DNA of 64,000 bases from Whitmania pigra (lineage: Eukaryota; Annelida; Clitellata; Hirudinida; Haemopidae): NCBI GenBank assembly GCA_021613335.1, contig JAJTWR010000308.1, forward strand, positions 1,451,001-1,515,000, read 5' to 3'. A program made the position numbers and the translations under genes. Below the pieces are notes generated by a model. It saw only the letters and a program-made list of their open reading frames with translations, was not told the origin of the DNA and searched no databases. Of the stretch, positions 1-14,296 are shown piece by piece; the stretch's first letter is position 1; each line of letters starts with the position of its first letter.

Positions 1-790
1 CGACTGAATTGTCTCGTTTCGCTCTTTTTGAAGCCTTCATTTCTTCACCGAAAAAGTTCCCAACTGTCGACCGACAAAAACGTCTACAACGCTACTGCTA
101 ACAGGCTGATATACCTGACGCTAATGGGACTGTCACCGTGTTAATCTAAACTAGGCTAGAGTACTAAATGATTTATTTACTACTTTTTAATAAAATTTCA
201 ATTGACGCATTATTTTACAAAAATTTTGAAAAGATTATAATAGTTTTGACACCTCGTTTTCGCTGAAATCTTTCAAATGCCATTCTTCTCTATTTCTAAT
301 TTATGAGATAAGATTATTTTTTGGCAAAATTTAAACTAATTAAAATGCAATTAATTTTTTTATACTTGGCAAAAAATGTGAAAATTTTACAGTTGAAATT
401 CTTCTTTCAAAACCATACAGGAAAACGTATAACTACCTGGGCATGGCCTTCAAGAGTGATCGAATGATTTTAATATTATTTTTAAAATTTAGTATAAACA
501 TTGTTAAGCATTATTAGGGTTATCGCAACCTTCAATACTATTTTTTTGCCATTCAACAATCCTTTTATAAGAATAACTGTAAAATTAGTAACACATGGAT
601 ACAGATTAATTACAATTTTAGAATTTTGAAGATTGCGTAATTTTTTGAATAAATTAGGCATTTAGTCGTATCTCTAGATATGTGGGCATGTGTTTGTTGA
701 TTCCTGAGGCGTAACGTTCTCTTATTTGAGCAGGATTGTGATGCGCTTATACGTAATGTCTGGATTTTCTTAGTTGAAGATAATTTTATA
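1..790. other. Upstream region of LRCH, no gene seen
   Basis: AT-rich sequence before the first LRCH exon. I see no coding signal that matches a family, no clear TATA box and no repeat shared with the rest of the window. It presumably contains the LRCH 5' UTR and promoter. Confidence 0.4.
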
Positions 791-3700
791 ATGTCTGGTA
801 GCCAAAGCCTGAGTCCTCTGAGAAATATTGAAAAAGTGCTGGATGATAGCCAACATACTGGCGAATTAGTTCTTACTGGGCGGAAGTTAAAATGTTTCCC
901 CAAAAATGTTTCAAAGTATGATCTTGTCGACACCAACCGAGCAGGTCCTCTTTGACTTTTCGTGTTTATTGAATTGTTTTTTCAGCGATTTCTGTGTTTT
1001 ATTAACATCCTATTAATGTTATCTGTCTAGGCAACAATTAGGTAAAATGAAGAACTTAGTCTAGTTGAAAAACTAAATATTTTAAATAATTATAATTTAT
1101 TATAGGTGGGAAAAGTTCCATGATGACTAACTATTTTTGGTTTATAATTTTGAATGGTATTTTGTGAAATCATTTGCACTAAAGAATCATGATTTTTAAT
1201 GTTTGTTACTTTTTTGTATGATGTGACCATAAGTGTATACTTACTTTTCAAGATATTATAAAAATTCTTTCCATGATTGTGACTGTTATAAAAGATTTTC
1301 TTAAGTTTGGGAACATATTTATATGGTATTATTAATATCCTCACACTTTGCCTTAAAATTAAAACATGAAATAACAATTAATGACAATGTCATGACAATA
1401 ATTATGCAAGACTGTTAAATGTCACATTTTCTTGATTTAATAAATCTTTTTTAATAACTGAAGAACAGTTTTCTGGGATTGTAGAATTGTCACGAAACCA
1501 GTTCACAGAAGTTCCAGAAGAAGTGTGTTTGTTTCCATCATTGGAGCATCTCAACCTCTCACACAACCTCATCAGATGCCTTCCTTATTCGCTCACGAAT
1601 CTTCACGAACTTGTGGAGCTCAACATCAGGTCTTTTGTCTTCTTTTAAAAATGTAGGTGTTGCTGAAGTTGATGTTGTCATTGATGTTGGTGATAGGGAG
1701 CACGCATTAACAAGCATCCTGGACTGCATCATTATTATTATTATTATTTTTGTTTTTGCTAACAAATCACATTTTAATTGCCAATTCACCACTCAATTTT
1801 AAGAGTTAAGGTTATGCTTTTGTGTTGGAAGTGCATACAAATGGACCTTTTTGTCAAGAACATTTTTTTGTAGCTTTAAATTGAGCATCCACAATGAAGG
1901 GCAGGTTCTTATTAATAGACTTAACAAATGGAGATAATCCTCTGTTACTCTTGTTCAAAATAGACATAAATCAGAGACTTTCTGGGTTTAGCTTTTATGA
2001 ATTTGTGTCTAATGGGAACTAACTTTATGTTGTTTGATATCATTTATTTTTGTCAAGCTTTTAATTCTTTAATTAATTGCCATCAATGTTTGATGCTAAG
2101 AAATATGTTCTGCTAGGGGCTTATGAGGAGTTATAAGGTTAACAAAAAATGGTTTCTCTATACTAATTTGTTTAATAAACTTTGCCATCTTCAGTACAAG
2201 TATTCATCATTTATTCATCATCTTCATCAAACACTTTTTTGTGCTCCACTATCATCATTATTTTAAAAAAAGTGTTGGCAGAATCAGATTCACAGAGCTG
2301 AGTGCTTTTAGCTTGTGTTTCTAAGGAGACTGAGACTTTAATTCTGGCTTTCTAGATGTTTATTGCTCTCTTGACCTCAAGATAATATGCCTCTCGTTAT
2401 TGTTTTCTAAGTCCTTCACGAGTCAATCAGTCTGAGTGTTATGGAAGTTTTTGTTGAAATTTTCAGACATTTTTTGTTAAATGTCAAGGAATTTCTTTAT
2501 TGCACAAAAGGGTTGACAAGTTTAATCTATTAAAATGAGACCACTAGCAATGACATTCAATAGAAATTAATAAAACTTTCTAGAGCACATCATTCATTAC
2601 TTTGATATTATTAGCTGCTTAATCTTTTTATTAAACAACTTAGTCTTGATTTTAAGTGGCCATGTCAGCAATTCAGAGTAATTTTGCAATTTTTTTTAAT
2701 CTATTTATTTTAATTTTTTTGTAATCATTAAATAATGATCAGTTTTCGTTTTATTTAATTTCCTCTGAATTTTTGACTTCAGCCACAACTTACTCTACCA
2801 GTTTCCACCTTTCCTATGCCAGCTCCATCACCTCCAGGTGTTGTCCTTGAATGGCAACAAAATCAACTCCATCCCTGAAGAAGTCGGTCAACTCTGGAAG
2901 CTGACTTCATTGGTACGTGACTGTGCATGGTTTATGAAAATGTAGCAGAGATTGAAGCAAGTTGCTCTATCTCTAAGTAGTTCAAAGTATTTCTGAGTGT
3001 TTCCTTTTCACGGGCATTTCACGACATTGCCGACAGTGTGTCAACTGCTAGAAGATATCAATGGGCTGGTTGGTTAAGCTGATAACAATTATGCAAGGCT
3101 CTTGGTGATGATATTTATCTGGAATGTTTCTGGAACAATTATTTCTTTGTGGATGATGATGATGATGATGATGGTGAGAACACTCATTGTTATGATAATG
3201 CTGAATTTGCATTGTTTGAATAGAAACAAATCCTGTTTTAATTATTCATTGATGATAACAATGACGACGATGATGATGATGATGATGAAGTCTTGGCTTT
3301 AGCTGGCTGCATGTGGGAGTTATTTTTAGACCAATTAGAAGCAGTAGTTTTCATGGAGTGCTGATAATTGACAATAATGTCCTCTGCTTAAGTCCTTAAG
3401 GTCTTGCAGTTACGTCTCAATTCATTCAATTAAACACCTCTGGCTGAGTTGTGATCAAGGTGACTCATTTACTTCAGGTTTCTTATGCTTCCTCACATCA
3501 GATTCTGTTATCTTTATTTTCATCTGACATTCCATTCCAGACTTTCACTCCTAGAATACGTTTTTTTAAAGCCAAGCAAGGGAACTTTGGATTTATTATT
3601 TTGATTTGTTTTTTGTGTTCTTAAAATATAATTAAGCAGGTAAATAAAGAACCGCAGTTATGTATTTGGTGTGGCTTTTAGCTTCAAGGTGCATTGAATA

Positions 3701-6700
3701 TCTATGTGAATGTCATTGTGAATTATCTACAATCAAACCAGCACAATAAGCCAGGGTTGTGACATTAAGAAGTCTTAAATGAGTTGTTGGGTCAAGCAGC
3801 ATACTGTCTTACAATTACGATGATGAAGGTGATAACGGTGTTGATGATAGTTGTTAAATGTATCAATATCACGACACTGGTGACAGATAGTCGATGGGCT
3901 TATAATAGTAACAGAGCATCATTTATTGGAAAACTCAGTTATGCAACGGACTACAATCAAATAAATAAATAAATATTATTGGAAATGGTTTTGAGTAATG
4001 TGAGGCCCTAAGGTAAGCTGACTTTCATCTGATAATGACGCCAGAAATGAATGCGAACGATGATTTCCCAAGAGACTACCTTAACTCCATTAATTCAGAC
4101 ACCTTATGAATAGACATCCATTTGCATCCAGGAAGAGAAGCACTTTATGAGAGATTAAATTGTCAACATTTTAGTCTCTGTCTTTCCTTAATAGAAGAGC
4201 ACCACAATCAATTAAATGAGATGGATTTCACATTGTGATTTGGTGATGAGGATGATGATAATGGTGGTGGTTATGGTAATGACTATGATGATTGATATTG
4301 CCAGTTTGATAACTTAAGCAACAGATGATTAAATGCATTATGCTGTGGAGATGATAAGCCATAAGCTGTAACCTATTAATAACCTGGCTTTTCAGTGAAA
4401 TGTTCTCTGTTATTTTTCTTTTGAAATCATTTGAAAAACTGAAGGATCTAGTGTACACAAAAGGGTCTGAGATATACCTGAACTTGTAACCTAAACAGAT
4501 AAGCAATACAAGTAATACAAAATGTAAATCAATGTAAATACTGATCAGCATCAACCATTAATATTAATGAGCTCTCCAAATATCTGATCGAGAACAGATA
4601 ATAATTATAATCTTCATAAGGTCAGTCCTTGAAATAATTCAATCTTACCGAATCTAAATGATTTTTCAAATGTCTCCTTTCCGGTTTCATATAAATATAA
4701 AACATTTGTTGTCAACAATCTCTGAGTGTTAATTGGAACACTTCTCAGCATCCAAGCTTGAATATTTCGAGTGTCATATTTCAAGATTAGGGTTCTTATC
4801 TGCAGCACCAGTTAAGTCACTGACTTTACATGGCTGAGCCATCAAGACACTGACTGTCATTTTCTGCAATCTTCTTTAATTTAATGTCATCTCCATCCTC
4901 CTTAGATGCTGTAGTATCAGGTGAACTGAATTCATTTGGAAGCTTGGAATCTTTCATACCTTTAATAGTTTTAATATTTAATAATATCAATTTTTACATG
5001 TTAAACATATGTAAGTTAAAAACAAATAGGTATAAAATATTCAAATGATAAGTATATGAAAACTAAACCAATAAATGTCTTGGGTTGTTGATATTGTTGC
5101 TTTCTCCAGACATGACATAAGGAGCCAAAATTAACATAGTGAGTTAAGGGCTCCTAAAACCCTAAAAGTAATTAATATTAAAAACTATTGTTATTGTTAT
5201 TACTTTTGTAATTGTGATTGACTTAGATTGTTTTATCCATCATCCTTAAAATATTCCTTAAACTGTCAGGATATGAGCTGCAATGAACTAACTCATCTCC
5301 CCAATCAGCTCGGTGATTTGTCTTCTCTCAAGGATTTAAATCTCAGACGCAATCAGCTCATAGAACTGCCTATCTGTGAGTCTCCAAGAAATCATTTAAC
5401 AATGTCAATTTCTAATCGGTTGTTTGAGCGTACAACAAAAAGCCAAGCTTGCGTTTCTACGTTTTTTACATCTTGCTGTTCTTCGTGGTCTTCATTATTT
5501 CAACACGTCCAGTAACGTGTGTGTGATCGTTTGCAGGTTTAACCAGGCTGAGACTGCACAGATTGGACGTATCTTGCAACCGTATCGCTCACATTCCATG
5601 CGACTTTCGAAAGGTTACGAGTCTCGAAGAGATTCACGTCGAAGGGAATCCGCTCGTGTCTCCTCCAGCACACGTGAGTTCCACTGGGATTTTGCTTTTT
5701 AAGATTATTAAGTTAAATAATGAAAATATGTAACATGCATGTTGTTAAATAATAGAAAATATGTGTAACATACATGTTGTTGAATAATAAATAATATATG
5801 TAAGTACACATATTGGTGACAATCAACTGACTTATGCCTTAAAATGAGATGTTTTGAAGGAGTAAGGGGTCTTAATGAAGCGTGGGTGTAGGTTGTAGGC
5901 GGAAGGAAGTAAGAAACAATGAATCATGATTCTGGCTCGCATAAATTAAGTCATTCATTGCAACAAATTGTAATTGTAATTGAACTTCATTATATACTGC
6001 CTTGTGCATAGCGTCAGAGGTGCTTCTTGAAACCATTTATATAGCGCTCATTCCTGAGGGAGAATGGGTTTCAAACATGACACATTACAACTGTTGCCAT
6101 TACCCAGCACCAGGAATGTAACCCATTCGGTCAACCTGCAGGCCTATCTTTATTTATGATAAAATTTGTTCATCCATTTAAATATTCATTGGAGGATGGT
6201 GTTAACATCAACTGACGGGAGACTGTTATTGCATTTAGAATTAACATCCTATTTACATGAAAATCCATTCTATTGATTAAAAATGAAACTTTTACAATTT
6301 TATGAAACATGATAAGCAAACCAGCAATAGTAATGAAAATAATAATAATAATAATAACATTATTATTATATATATTATTGTTATATATTATCATTAAAAT
6401 ATTAAAAAGTGGAAGTCAGTGGTGGTACAAATTTGAAATTCAAATAAGATGGTGATTCAAAAGAGCAATTCATCTTTTCCACTTGAGCTGTTGCTGAGCC
6501 AACCATTCTTTCTTCTACGACATCAGAGTTTATTATTTTGAAGAGTTTATTCTTTTGGGAATCTAGCAGTCCATATAAATATAACGCAATAGTAACAAAA
6601 AATATAAAGTTCTTTTTGGCAGTGTCCAACCAAAAACTTATTTTCACATCAATTACTGATCAACCAACATTTCTTCCTTCCATCAAATCAAATACTTGGT

Positions 6701-8952
6701 CCCCTTAAAGTCGTTCCTGATTTATTATCCGAGTGTAATATTTCATCTCTTTGTGATCCTTGGGTATCCCGGGTATCGGTGGCTTTCTTCTGCTGCTGTT
6801 AATCTTGGAAGTGATATTTGGTCATCGTTATATCTGAACTTTAATGTTTCATGGATGATCCAATAACTGTTTGAAACGAGGTCAGTCTGTGAGGTAATCA
6901 GGAGATTATTTGCTATAATTTCATTCACTTCCTGACAATTAACAGTAATGAACTGATTTTGTGTGTGTGGATAATTAGATTGATGTGTGCCAAATTTTGA
7001 AAGAAGTGGAGTTTTTTTTAAGTAACAAGAGTTTTAGTCTTGTCTTTGTTTCGTTCAATTCCCTTTTGCAATCTCAATTTAGACTCTCCTTGATTGAGGA
7101 CAGTTCACCATCTGATGATTATTCATTTTTTAAAAACTTTTATTCCACATTTTTGGGTTAAAGTCTGTTCGAAGCTGCTTTGTTAAGAAAAGTCTTAATG
7201 CAGCGACAACAATTACAATTGATTTTATCTGACAACAATTTAGATTCTGCTGGATGTGGGGATTAATTAATGATAATTAACTAATTAATTATTTGCAAAT
7301 GAAATTCTGTTGCAGTTGTGCTTGAGGGGGTTGGTGCACATCATGAAGTTCCTTCACAAGGAGGCCAACAAACATGAACAGAGATCGGGTTTGACCTCTG
7401 TGGGGTCAATTCAGAGAAGATTGAAGAGGTCTTCTTCATTCTCGACCACGTAAGTGTTTCTTGCTCTTGCTCTTGCTATTTGCCGCCGATTGTTAGAGAG
7501 TGATTGTTAGGTTATAATGTGTGTCATGTTGGAGTTATTGCCGTTGATAAGTTATTAAAATGTTACAAAATGTGAACATCTCTTCAGATCTGATGGAAGA
7601 ATGGTGGGCTTGGATAGAAACAGATCCTACAATCTGGGACCATCCAATCTCAGCCATGGTTTGGCCTTGTTAGGAAGAAACATGTCTGCAGACAGATCGG
7701 ATAAGACCGAGCTGCTGAAATCGGATAGGGTAAGTCCTTTAAAACTTCTCGATTTTGGATCATCGAAAGCTAAAATATTTAGACACTCTAGACATGGCTA
7801 AGCAGTGATGCAATTACATTATTTGCATAAAGCAAATTTTATTATAATTTAACGACAATGCTTGTGAGATGTGCTTGTGTTAAGATTTATTGAGGTTGAA
7901 CTGATGAAGCAGCATTTGCAAGCAATCATCGCCCCTTCCCTTCCTAGGTAAACACCACCGAGAGTTCAACATCTACCATGATGAGGCCTGTTCAGGATAT
8001 TTGTACAAGCATCGAAAACACATCTTCCGCTCTGGGCCTTGTTGGTTTTTCACTCAATTTACGAGAGCAATTGTTTTAGTGCCCTACTTATGTTTTTGCC
8101 TTTTTTGCCATTAATTAATTTTTTTTTTTTTTGACTTTACTGATCACCTGGTGATTATTTTCTGAGAAATACTTCTGATCAATGAACATAATGATTTGTA
8201 AACTTGAGATTATGTTTTGAAACATAATTTTTATTGCCGCTGTTTTTTATTGGCCTTCCATGACCGTATTCATTCTTTTAAGAATCGCAGCCGAAACATG
8301 AGCAGCCACAACCTGGCAGCGACTCCCTCGGTTTTGCTCGGGAGCAGTTCTGCCAACACTACGACCAGTAGTTCGCTCAGTAACAAGTCCGCCATCAACA
8401 AGATCGCCACGGCGACAGCAACAACAGATTCGCTCAGCAACAACATCAACAAATCAACCTCCAACGATCTCTGCCACAACAATTCCTTAACAACCCAGGC
8501 CCAAACTGCCTCACAACAACTTGAAATGTGGCTCAACGGCCTTCAAAGCAACAGAATCATGAAGTCTTCGAATTCCGGCGTAAAAAACGAAGTTCCCAAG
8601 AGCTTGGAATCTTCGGATGCCATAACAAAGGTACTTAATTATGCTTTTATAAGCCTCATCAAGTATGACTCTAAGTGATGAGAGACAGGTGCTATTGCTT
8701 TGGTGTGCTTGTTGAGCTGTGATGAAGGGTGAAACAATTATTCCTGTGTAAAATACAATTTATTGTTTAGTTGTTTTTTCACGAGTTCATCTAAAATGTT
8801 CACTTGCATCTTCTAACAATTGCCATTCACCTGTGCATAAAAAGCTATGCATGGAAGAGCTGAGAAAACATAAGCAGTTACTGTTTGTGTACCTTACCAC
8901 TGAGAACTGATTATGGATGATGATGATGATGATTATTATTATTATTATTATT

Positions 8953-8991
<39 letters not shown>

Positions 8992-9699
8992 ATTGTTTTT
9001 ATTGCCATGGCTTATTCAGTGAGATCGATAAGTCCATTGATGAATTATTGATCATCACCTCCTTTCAAATGATGGTGAAGTCCTTGTAAGGAAGTCTGCC
9101 TGTTCAGAGGTCAAGTTGTCTTTCAAAATAAAACATGGCTTTTGATTCAAACCTACTTTCTTTTAATTGAATCTTCTACCAGTCATTACAAGGATGGTTA
9201 CAATGCATAATTTACAGAAATGTAATTTATCTGATTCCATAATTTCTCGCCTCAAAGAACCACATGCCTCTTGAACTGTCAATCGGTGCAGCTTCCTTTT
9301 TACGGTGGAAATGAGTTTCCATTTGTTTGTTAAAAAATAAGAGAAAGAAATTTTTTCCATTTGCTTGCCCTCACTTGACCTGGAAAGACTTGTATTTGTT
9401 CAGCAGATGAAAAACTTCATAAAATCATTATAGTGATGATGCTACACTGTTGTAAGATTCCATTTATTTGATCACATTGAAACATGCATTGAAAAATTAT
9501 TGACTGGTGCTTGGATCTGCCAAAAGAAACAAAGTTACCTCAGCAGAAATTCTTGGACACAGGAGAAAGATTGTAGCATTCCTAAACTTGTTTTGCTACG
9601 TTTCTCTGAAAGAGTTCCTCATGTTTAATTAAACACGCGTGCTGCAGATAATATTAACAGTGCTAATAAAAGTTTCAACGTTTAACAGATGAGGTAACA

Positions 9700-9735
<36 letters not shown>

Positions 9736-12334
9736 TTTGAAATTCATTAGGACGTGCAAAATAAATTTGTTTTCTTAATTTTTGTGAATGAGAGGTGCTT
9801 GGTTTCTTTTCTGTGGAGGGGATGTGTAGTAATAATAATTATAATAATAATGATGATGATAATAATAATAATAACAATAACTTATTAGGTGCTTTATTAA
9901 TCACTTTATTAAGGTTATGACATCATGGGTGAGTTAAGAGTTGGGCTGATTGCAGCATAATTCTGCAGGCCATGTGAGAAAATAATATTCACCTGAGATG
10001 TTTATCATCATCAATGTTGCTGCTGAGGAGAGATTGTTATTGATGCAGATTGAAGGATTTGATGCTTGGTATCATGTGGTTATCATGCTTAAGATGATGC
10101 TTGAGAAGTTAATATCTCTTGTTTTACTATTTTGGTTTTGAGTTTATGCCTTGCAGTTTGGAACGAATGCATGCAACATTTTAACAACTTTAAACATCTG
10201 AGAATGTTTTTTTTCCATTTTATAAGGAATTGTTGAGACAAAAAGCAGAATCAGAGGCAAAGAAGAAAAAGATAGAGAGCCTGAAAAGCAGATTGGATGC
10301 CGCAAAAACTGAAGCAGAGAAGAATTCCATTCTGCACGAGTACTCTCTCAACTTGCGAGCAGATGCCGGGTTCGTTGTTTGAGGCTGTTCCCTGCTAGAG
10401 TTTTTTCTGCTCACTCATACTTTGTCCTTGCAGCTCAGCCAATAACGTTGCCATTGAAAAGCTTTTCTCGCCTCAACCCGCATCGATCATTCCGTCAACC
10501 AACAATTTATGGTCAAATTCAAACACACTGCCACGCTGCGGACCCACGAAGGAAGCTCTCGACCAGGCTTTTGTTGGTTTTTTTGTGCTTTGTTTGTTTG
10601 TTTGTTTATTTATTTGTTTGAGCAATTTTTTTTATTTTTGGTTAACAAGCACAACAATAAACCAGCAGAAAGGACAATTTTTCAAACTTCAAAATTGTTG
10701 CTACTTTTATCAACATTTTTTAGCTCAAGCAGAAGATGAAACTTCCCTCCTTAAAAATCTCCACTTTTCGTAAAACGTCAGAAGACGAGGCAGTGAAAAA
10801 CACCAACAATAAAGAGGTCTGTAGTTATTAAAGTAGTTTTTAGAAAGCAGTTGAAAATATTCATCCATGATTGGTTTGAAAGGCTGGTGAGGTTTTGTTA
10901 CAATTAATGGATGTGCTTGAATTTTTCAGCTAAAACAGAACAAGAATTTAACCATCAGAACTAATGGCAGCACACCTTCAGGTTTAAGTCTTTTTAATTT
11001 GCAAGTTAACATTCTAAATTGTAATTAATATTATCTATTAACCATTGGAATTATAACTAATATTATCACGATTATTAAGTGTATTATTATTAGTAAGTAT
11101 TTGTAAGTGTATTAGTAGTAAGTGTTTAAATATTTCGATATCCAGATATGCGTTGTTGCATAAATTGAATCATTCTTGGTTCTACAAATGAGAATGAGTT
11201 GCTGCTTTTAAAATGTTAAAATGAATTTTTCAAGACTTAAATAACCTCTTTCACAATGTTTTTGGAATGCAGATCCAAAGAATGGGTGTCTCCCAAAACA
11301 GGATGTGAACGGCAGCAACAAGAACAACAACATGAGCGACAAGGAAAAAGCACAAGTCGACAAAATGAGAAAGGTGTCTGATTGGCTGTTGTCAACGTCG
11401 TTGATTGTTTTATTGTTGCGGCAGAATTTCGCAGAATTTCATCCGACAATTGTTATTTGGAATTGTCCATTTTCCAGTCCATTGAGACCCTGCTAAAGGT
11501 GTCCCTGCCCATGGACAACCTGGAATCATCGTTGAAGGATGGAGTCATCCTCTGCCACCTGGTCAACCACGTCAAGCCACGTGCCGTGTCCTGCATTCAC
11601 GTTTCGTCCCAGTCTGCTGTAAGTCACGTCTCGACCAAATTTGATTGTTGTTCACCATTGCCATCCATATTGCCATTGTTTTGTTTGCTTTGCAACATTT
11701 CAACATCATTAAAATATTCTTTATTTGTAAGAAAAATATCAAAACGTGTCATTAATTAAGCTCATGCACATTCAGCCACAAATAATTATCTCCTTTGAAC
11801 CATAATTTAATTGTCACTATTAATTAGTTCAGTGTCTCTCTTTAATTTAAACAATATGGTCCTATGTTATTGAATATTACTATACATTATATAATATTTA
11901 TTTTGTTATATTGTTAAACATTATCAACTGTCAATTCATAACAACATTCAATAAACACTTTTTAAGCCTGTTTTGAGCATGCCAAAGATTAGAAGGAATG
12001 TTGACAATTTCTTGTTGGCCTGCAAAAGAGTCGGTGTAGACCAGGTGACTGATCATGTTATTAATTATGTTATTCGTTAGTTATTTATTTTATTAATGAT
12101 TATTGTTTCATTAATTTATTAATTATTATTCTATTAGATCCATCAAATGCTTTCATTTTTGAGCTCATGTGAATTTTTAAAACCACAATTTAAGCATATT
12201 AAGATACTGACAAAGAGTTACTTGAATTTCAGAGCAGCATTTGTCAGGCCTCGGCGATTGTTGATGACTTCAACCCTGTCGTCCTGTCCATGACGGTCAA
12301 TGCTTTGGTTTCGAATTATTCGCGATCTGCATAA
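791..12334 (+). CDS. LRCH: LRCH family protein (leucine-rich repeats + calponin homology)
   Basis: Cytoskeletal scaffold of the LRCH1-4 family. Exons: 791-944, 1485-1629, 2783-2912, 5270-5375, 5537-5673, 7316-7449, 7588-7729, 8283-8630, 10227-10369, 10434-10566, 10724-10816, 10930-10981, 11273-11373, 11478-11618, 11967-12044, 12233-12334. All join in phase and give about 712 residues. Residues 1-51 hold the family N-terminus (TGELVLTGRKLKCFP, then DTNRAELSRNQF across the first junction). Residues 52-224 are leucine-rich repeats. A low-complexity Ser/Asn/Thr middle and a Lys/Glu-rich coil follow. Residues about 607-712 are a calponin-homology domain (DGVILCHLVNHVKPR, then RRNVDNFLLACKRVGV). 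That order is diagnostic of LRCH. The splice at 10566 needs a GC donor without good consensus, so that junction is the weakest. An extra exon between 7729 and 8283 is possible. Family identity is near certain; the middle exons are inference. Confidence 0.93.
3933..3975 (+). mobile_element. 43-bp LINE 3'-tail micro-insertion
   Basis: This matches the last 43 bases of the LINE at 21073-25144 (CAGTTATGCAACGGACTA followed by CAAATAAATAAATAAATA). It is flanked by a perfect 10-bp direct repeat TTATTGGAAA at 3923-3932 and 3976-3985, read as a target-site duplication. It lies in an LRCH intron. The likely explanation is severe 5' truncation during target-primed reverse transcription. Confidence 0.75.
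5968..6143 (-). mobile_element. tRNA-derived SINE, copy 1
   Basis: Intronic copy in LRCH, diverged. On the minus strand the head contains an A-box-like TTGACCGAATGG and a decayed B box (ATGTTTGAAACCC). The body contains the family motif GCGTCAGAGGTGCTTC (plus-strand sense) and the tail is a TTACAA-type repeat. The best-preserved copy is at 57051-57249. Confidence 0.8.
8914..9000. repeat. Trinucleotide microsatellite (GAT/TTA/TTG)
   Basis: Consecutive blocks of GAT, TTA and TTG triplets lie in an LRCH intron. There is no coding role. Confidence 0.95.
9703..9733. repeat. (GT)n microsatellite
   Basis: About fifteen uninterrupted GT dinucleotides in an LRCH intron. Confidence 0.97.
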
Positions 12335-13130
12335 TGTTGCAGGCATCCTTGGTGCTCTTTTATTTCCGTTCGAAGCTGTTCATCTTTGGGTACTTGAGTT
12401 TTTAAACCTCCTAGTATTACAACAAAATGACTTTTATAAATCTTTTTGCCATCAAATTCTGATTGAAATGTTCCTTTTCAAATAAGATTAACTGATTTCA
12501 AGTTCGTTAAAAAATCTAATTCGCATCTTAATCGTGTTGCTGACGTACGAGACAGTTTTTACCGTTTTTCTCTTTTGTTGACATGTTTCTCTACCGTTTG
12601 CAGTCAATATTTTTGTATTTTGGAAACATGTTACGGGATCTCCCCTATTTATATGCCGCTGCTGCTAACTTTGTAATTTCAAATTTAAATTGGTGAGGCT
12701 CGACTGTTGTTGTTGTTGTTGTTGTTACCTAAGCTGAAACTTGTGATTGATGCATGCGTTTCAATAATTGTTTTTAACTCACCTCACTGCTGCTGTTTCA
12801 ACATCGATTGTGTTGAAGCTCTGATAATTGTATCATTGTATTTGAGGTTAAGGACATGCAGTTGCATTGTGTAGTGCTTGATATGCTCAGAACACATCAG
12901 CTCGAAATATTTTTTTGAGAATTTTTTTTCTCTGATAATCTCAACCTTGCAATGTTTTGCTTCATCGGTTGGAAAGGTCTGGGGAGCTTGTGATGGAATG
13001 AAGCGTCGTTTCATCGCTTTTACGATGTGGGTGGTCGTATGGTTTGTTTATTTGTGCCTTGATCTGAACATTTTATTCTTGGTCTGTTGCTTCATGTTTG
13101 AAGTTTTAACTCAACGTTAGAATCCACATC
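12335..13130. other. LRCH downstream region; left boundary of duplication unit A
   Basis: Holds the LRCH 3' UTR and intergenic sequence. From about 12447 (ATCAAATTCTGATTGAAATG) it resembles the sequence that starts at 20732, directly after the truncated Sox ORF. This marks the left end of the tandem duplication unit. A short (GTT)n lies near 12705-12726. No gene recognised. Confidence 0.6.
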
Positions 13131-13137
13131 TTGTTTC

Positions 13138-13430
13138 TACTGACTTTTGTTGTCAGGGGGGTCGTTTCATCAGGTGATTTGAGTGAATTAAGTTTCCATA
13201 GAAACCGTTAAGTGCGAAGGTGGTGGTTTATCGACCAGTTGAGCGTTTTTATATCGTAACTCTGTTTAGATTGCTTCCGTGTCGGCAAACAATGGAGCAA
13301 TTATGAATGCAATTACGAGCATAACGTCGCATGCCACCGATGTTTGCACAAGGACCGCTGGTGGAACATCAGGAAAGCATGCGCTGGACTTCACCCTTTG
13401 AGTTCAAACACGTTTATAGGTTACCAGTAA
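13138..13430 (+). pseudogene. Ly6/Quiver-like cysteine-rich two-exon relic, copy A
   Basis: Pairs with copy B at 28112-28425. A candidate intron of 96 nt (13174-13269, donor CAG/GTGATT, acceptor CTGTTTAG) precedes an exon whose open frame contains DCFRVGKQW, then ECNYEHNVACHRCLHK, then RKACAG and a stop at 13428-13430. In exon 1 this copy lacks 14 nt present in copy B, which breaks the frame before the intron. The spacing (CxxCNS, DCF, C-x7-CxxC, RxC) resembles Ly6/Quiver three-finger proteins. No signal-peptide exon was found. The family assignment is tentative; the shared structure of the two copies is directly visible. Confidence 0.45.
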
Positions 13431-13904
13431 GTTATGTATCAATATAATAATATCTTCATTTTTTTCAGTTAAGTTTTAGTGTCATATCTCGCATTGGCCA
13501 CATCAGTCATGAAAGCTCTTGGCTTCTTCCCGCCATGTAATTAATTCGTCAACTCGACGCCTAACTTCTTCCAAGGAGGCAAACCCTCTTTAAATATGGG
13601 GAGATAACCTTTTTTTGCGTCTAATGTAAAATCAGGGGGGTCGTTGCCCTTCCAAATTACGTCCATGGTAACAGCAGTCGGGATGTAGACATTTTAAAGG
13701 CTCGGCCACGGGTTACTATTCGACCTCAAAGGAAGCATCGAATAATCGATAGTGGTTTGCCCACCCTCGCCCTGCCTATTTCACCAGATAATACCCCATC
13801 TTTCGGTATTTGGTTTTTTTATATTCAGTTTGTTGGCAGATTAAATGTTTGACGAAATGAACGTAACAGAGCGGGGAATTACGTTTAGAAAGGTTTTAAT
13901 TTTA

Positions 13905-14090
13905 TGTTTTTGGTGATGCAATATTAGAATATGAGATGGTCTGAGGCACGCTTTACTTTTTAGCCTCTTCATAAAACCCTAAAATGTTTTAATGTTGAAG
14001 CCTTCCTAATATGGCTTATTCCCGTAGAGTGGCTTCCCCAGCTTTTATTCTGACAAATTAGCAGCTGATCGATCGTTATTATTTTATTTT
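13905..14090 (+). repeat. Shared block X, copy A
   Basis: Similar, with many substitutions and indels, to 30541-30742. Both contain CATAAAACCCTAAAATG-like, ATGGCTTAT, CAGCTTTTATTCTGA and TTAGCAGCTGA words in the same order. Unit A ends in CGTTATTATTTTATT where unit B has the giant (TTA)n. It is part of the tandem duplication. Confidence 0.7.
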
Positions 14091-14271
14091 CTCAGCCAAA
14101 CGAATGTTTACACTTGATCACAGACGATATGAAAAACCGCAACGAATATTTAAAGAAGTCCCCCTTCTGGGCACGAGAGAACCCCGGGACATAATGCGCA
14201 AACCACCATCGACAATAAAAAAACAAACACTACGTACAATACATAATAAATGTCCTCGCTACATTCCAACT

Positions 14272-14296
14272 CGGACTAATCAAATAAATAAATAAA
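14272..14296 (+). mobile_element. 25-bp LINE tail micro-insertion (candidate)
   Basis: CGGACTAATCAAATAAATA plus AATAAA resembles the terminal bases of the 21073-25144 LINE. It is bounded by a 7-bp direct repeat TCCAACT (14265-14271 and 14297-14303). It sits at the 3' edge of the R2-like relic. It is too short to be sure. Confidence 0.4.

Noticed and set aside
7950..8110. Open stretch containing FNIYHDEACSGYLYKHRKH as an extra LRCH exon
   Set aside because: An acceptor that keeps phase is possible, but I found no convincing donor and no similarity to known LRCH sequence, so it was left out of the model.
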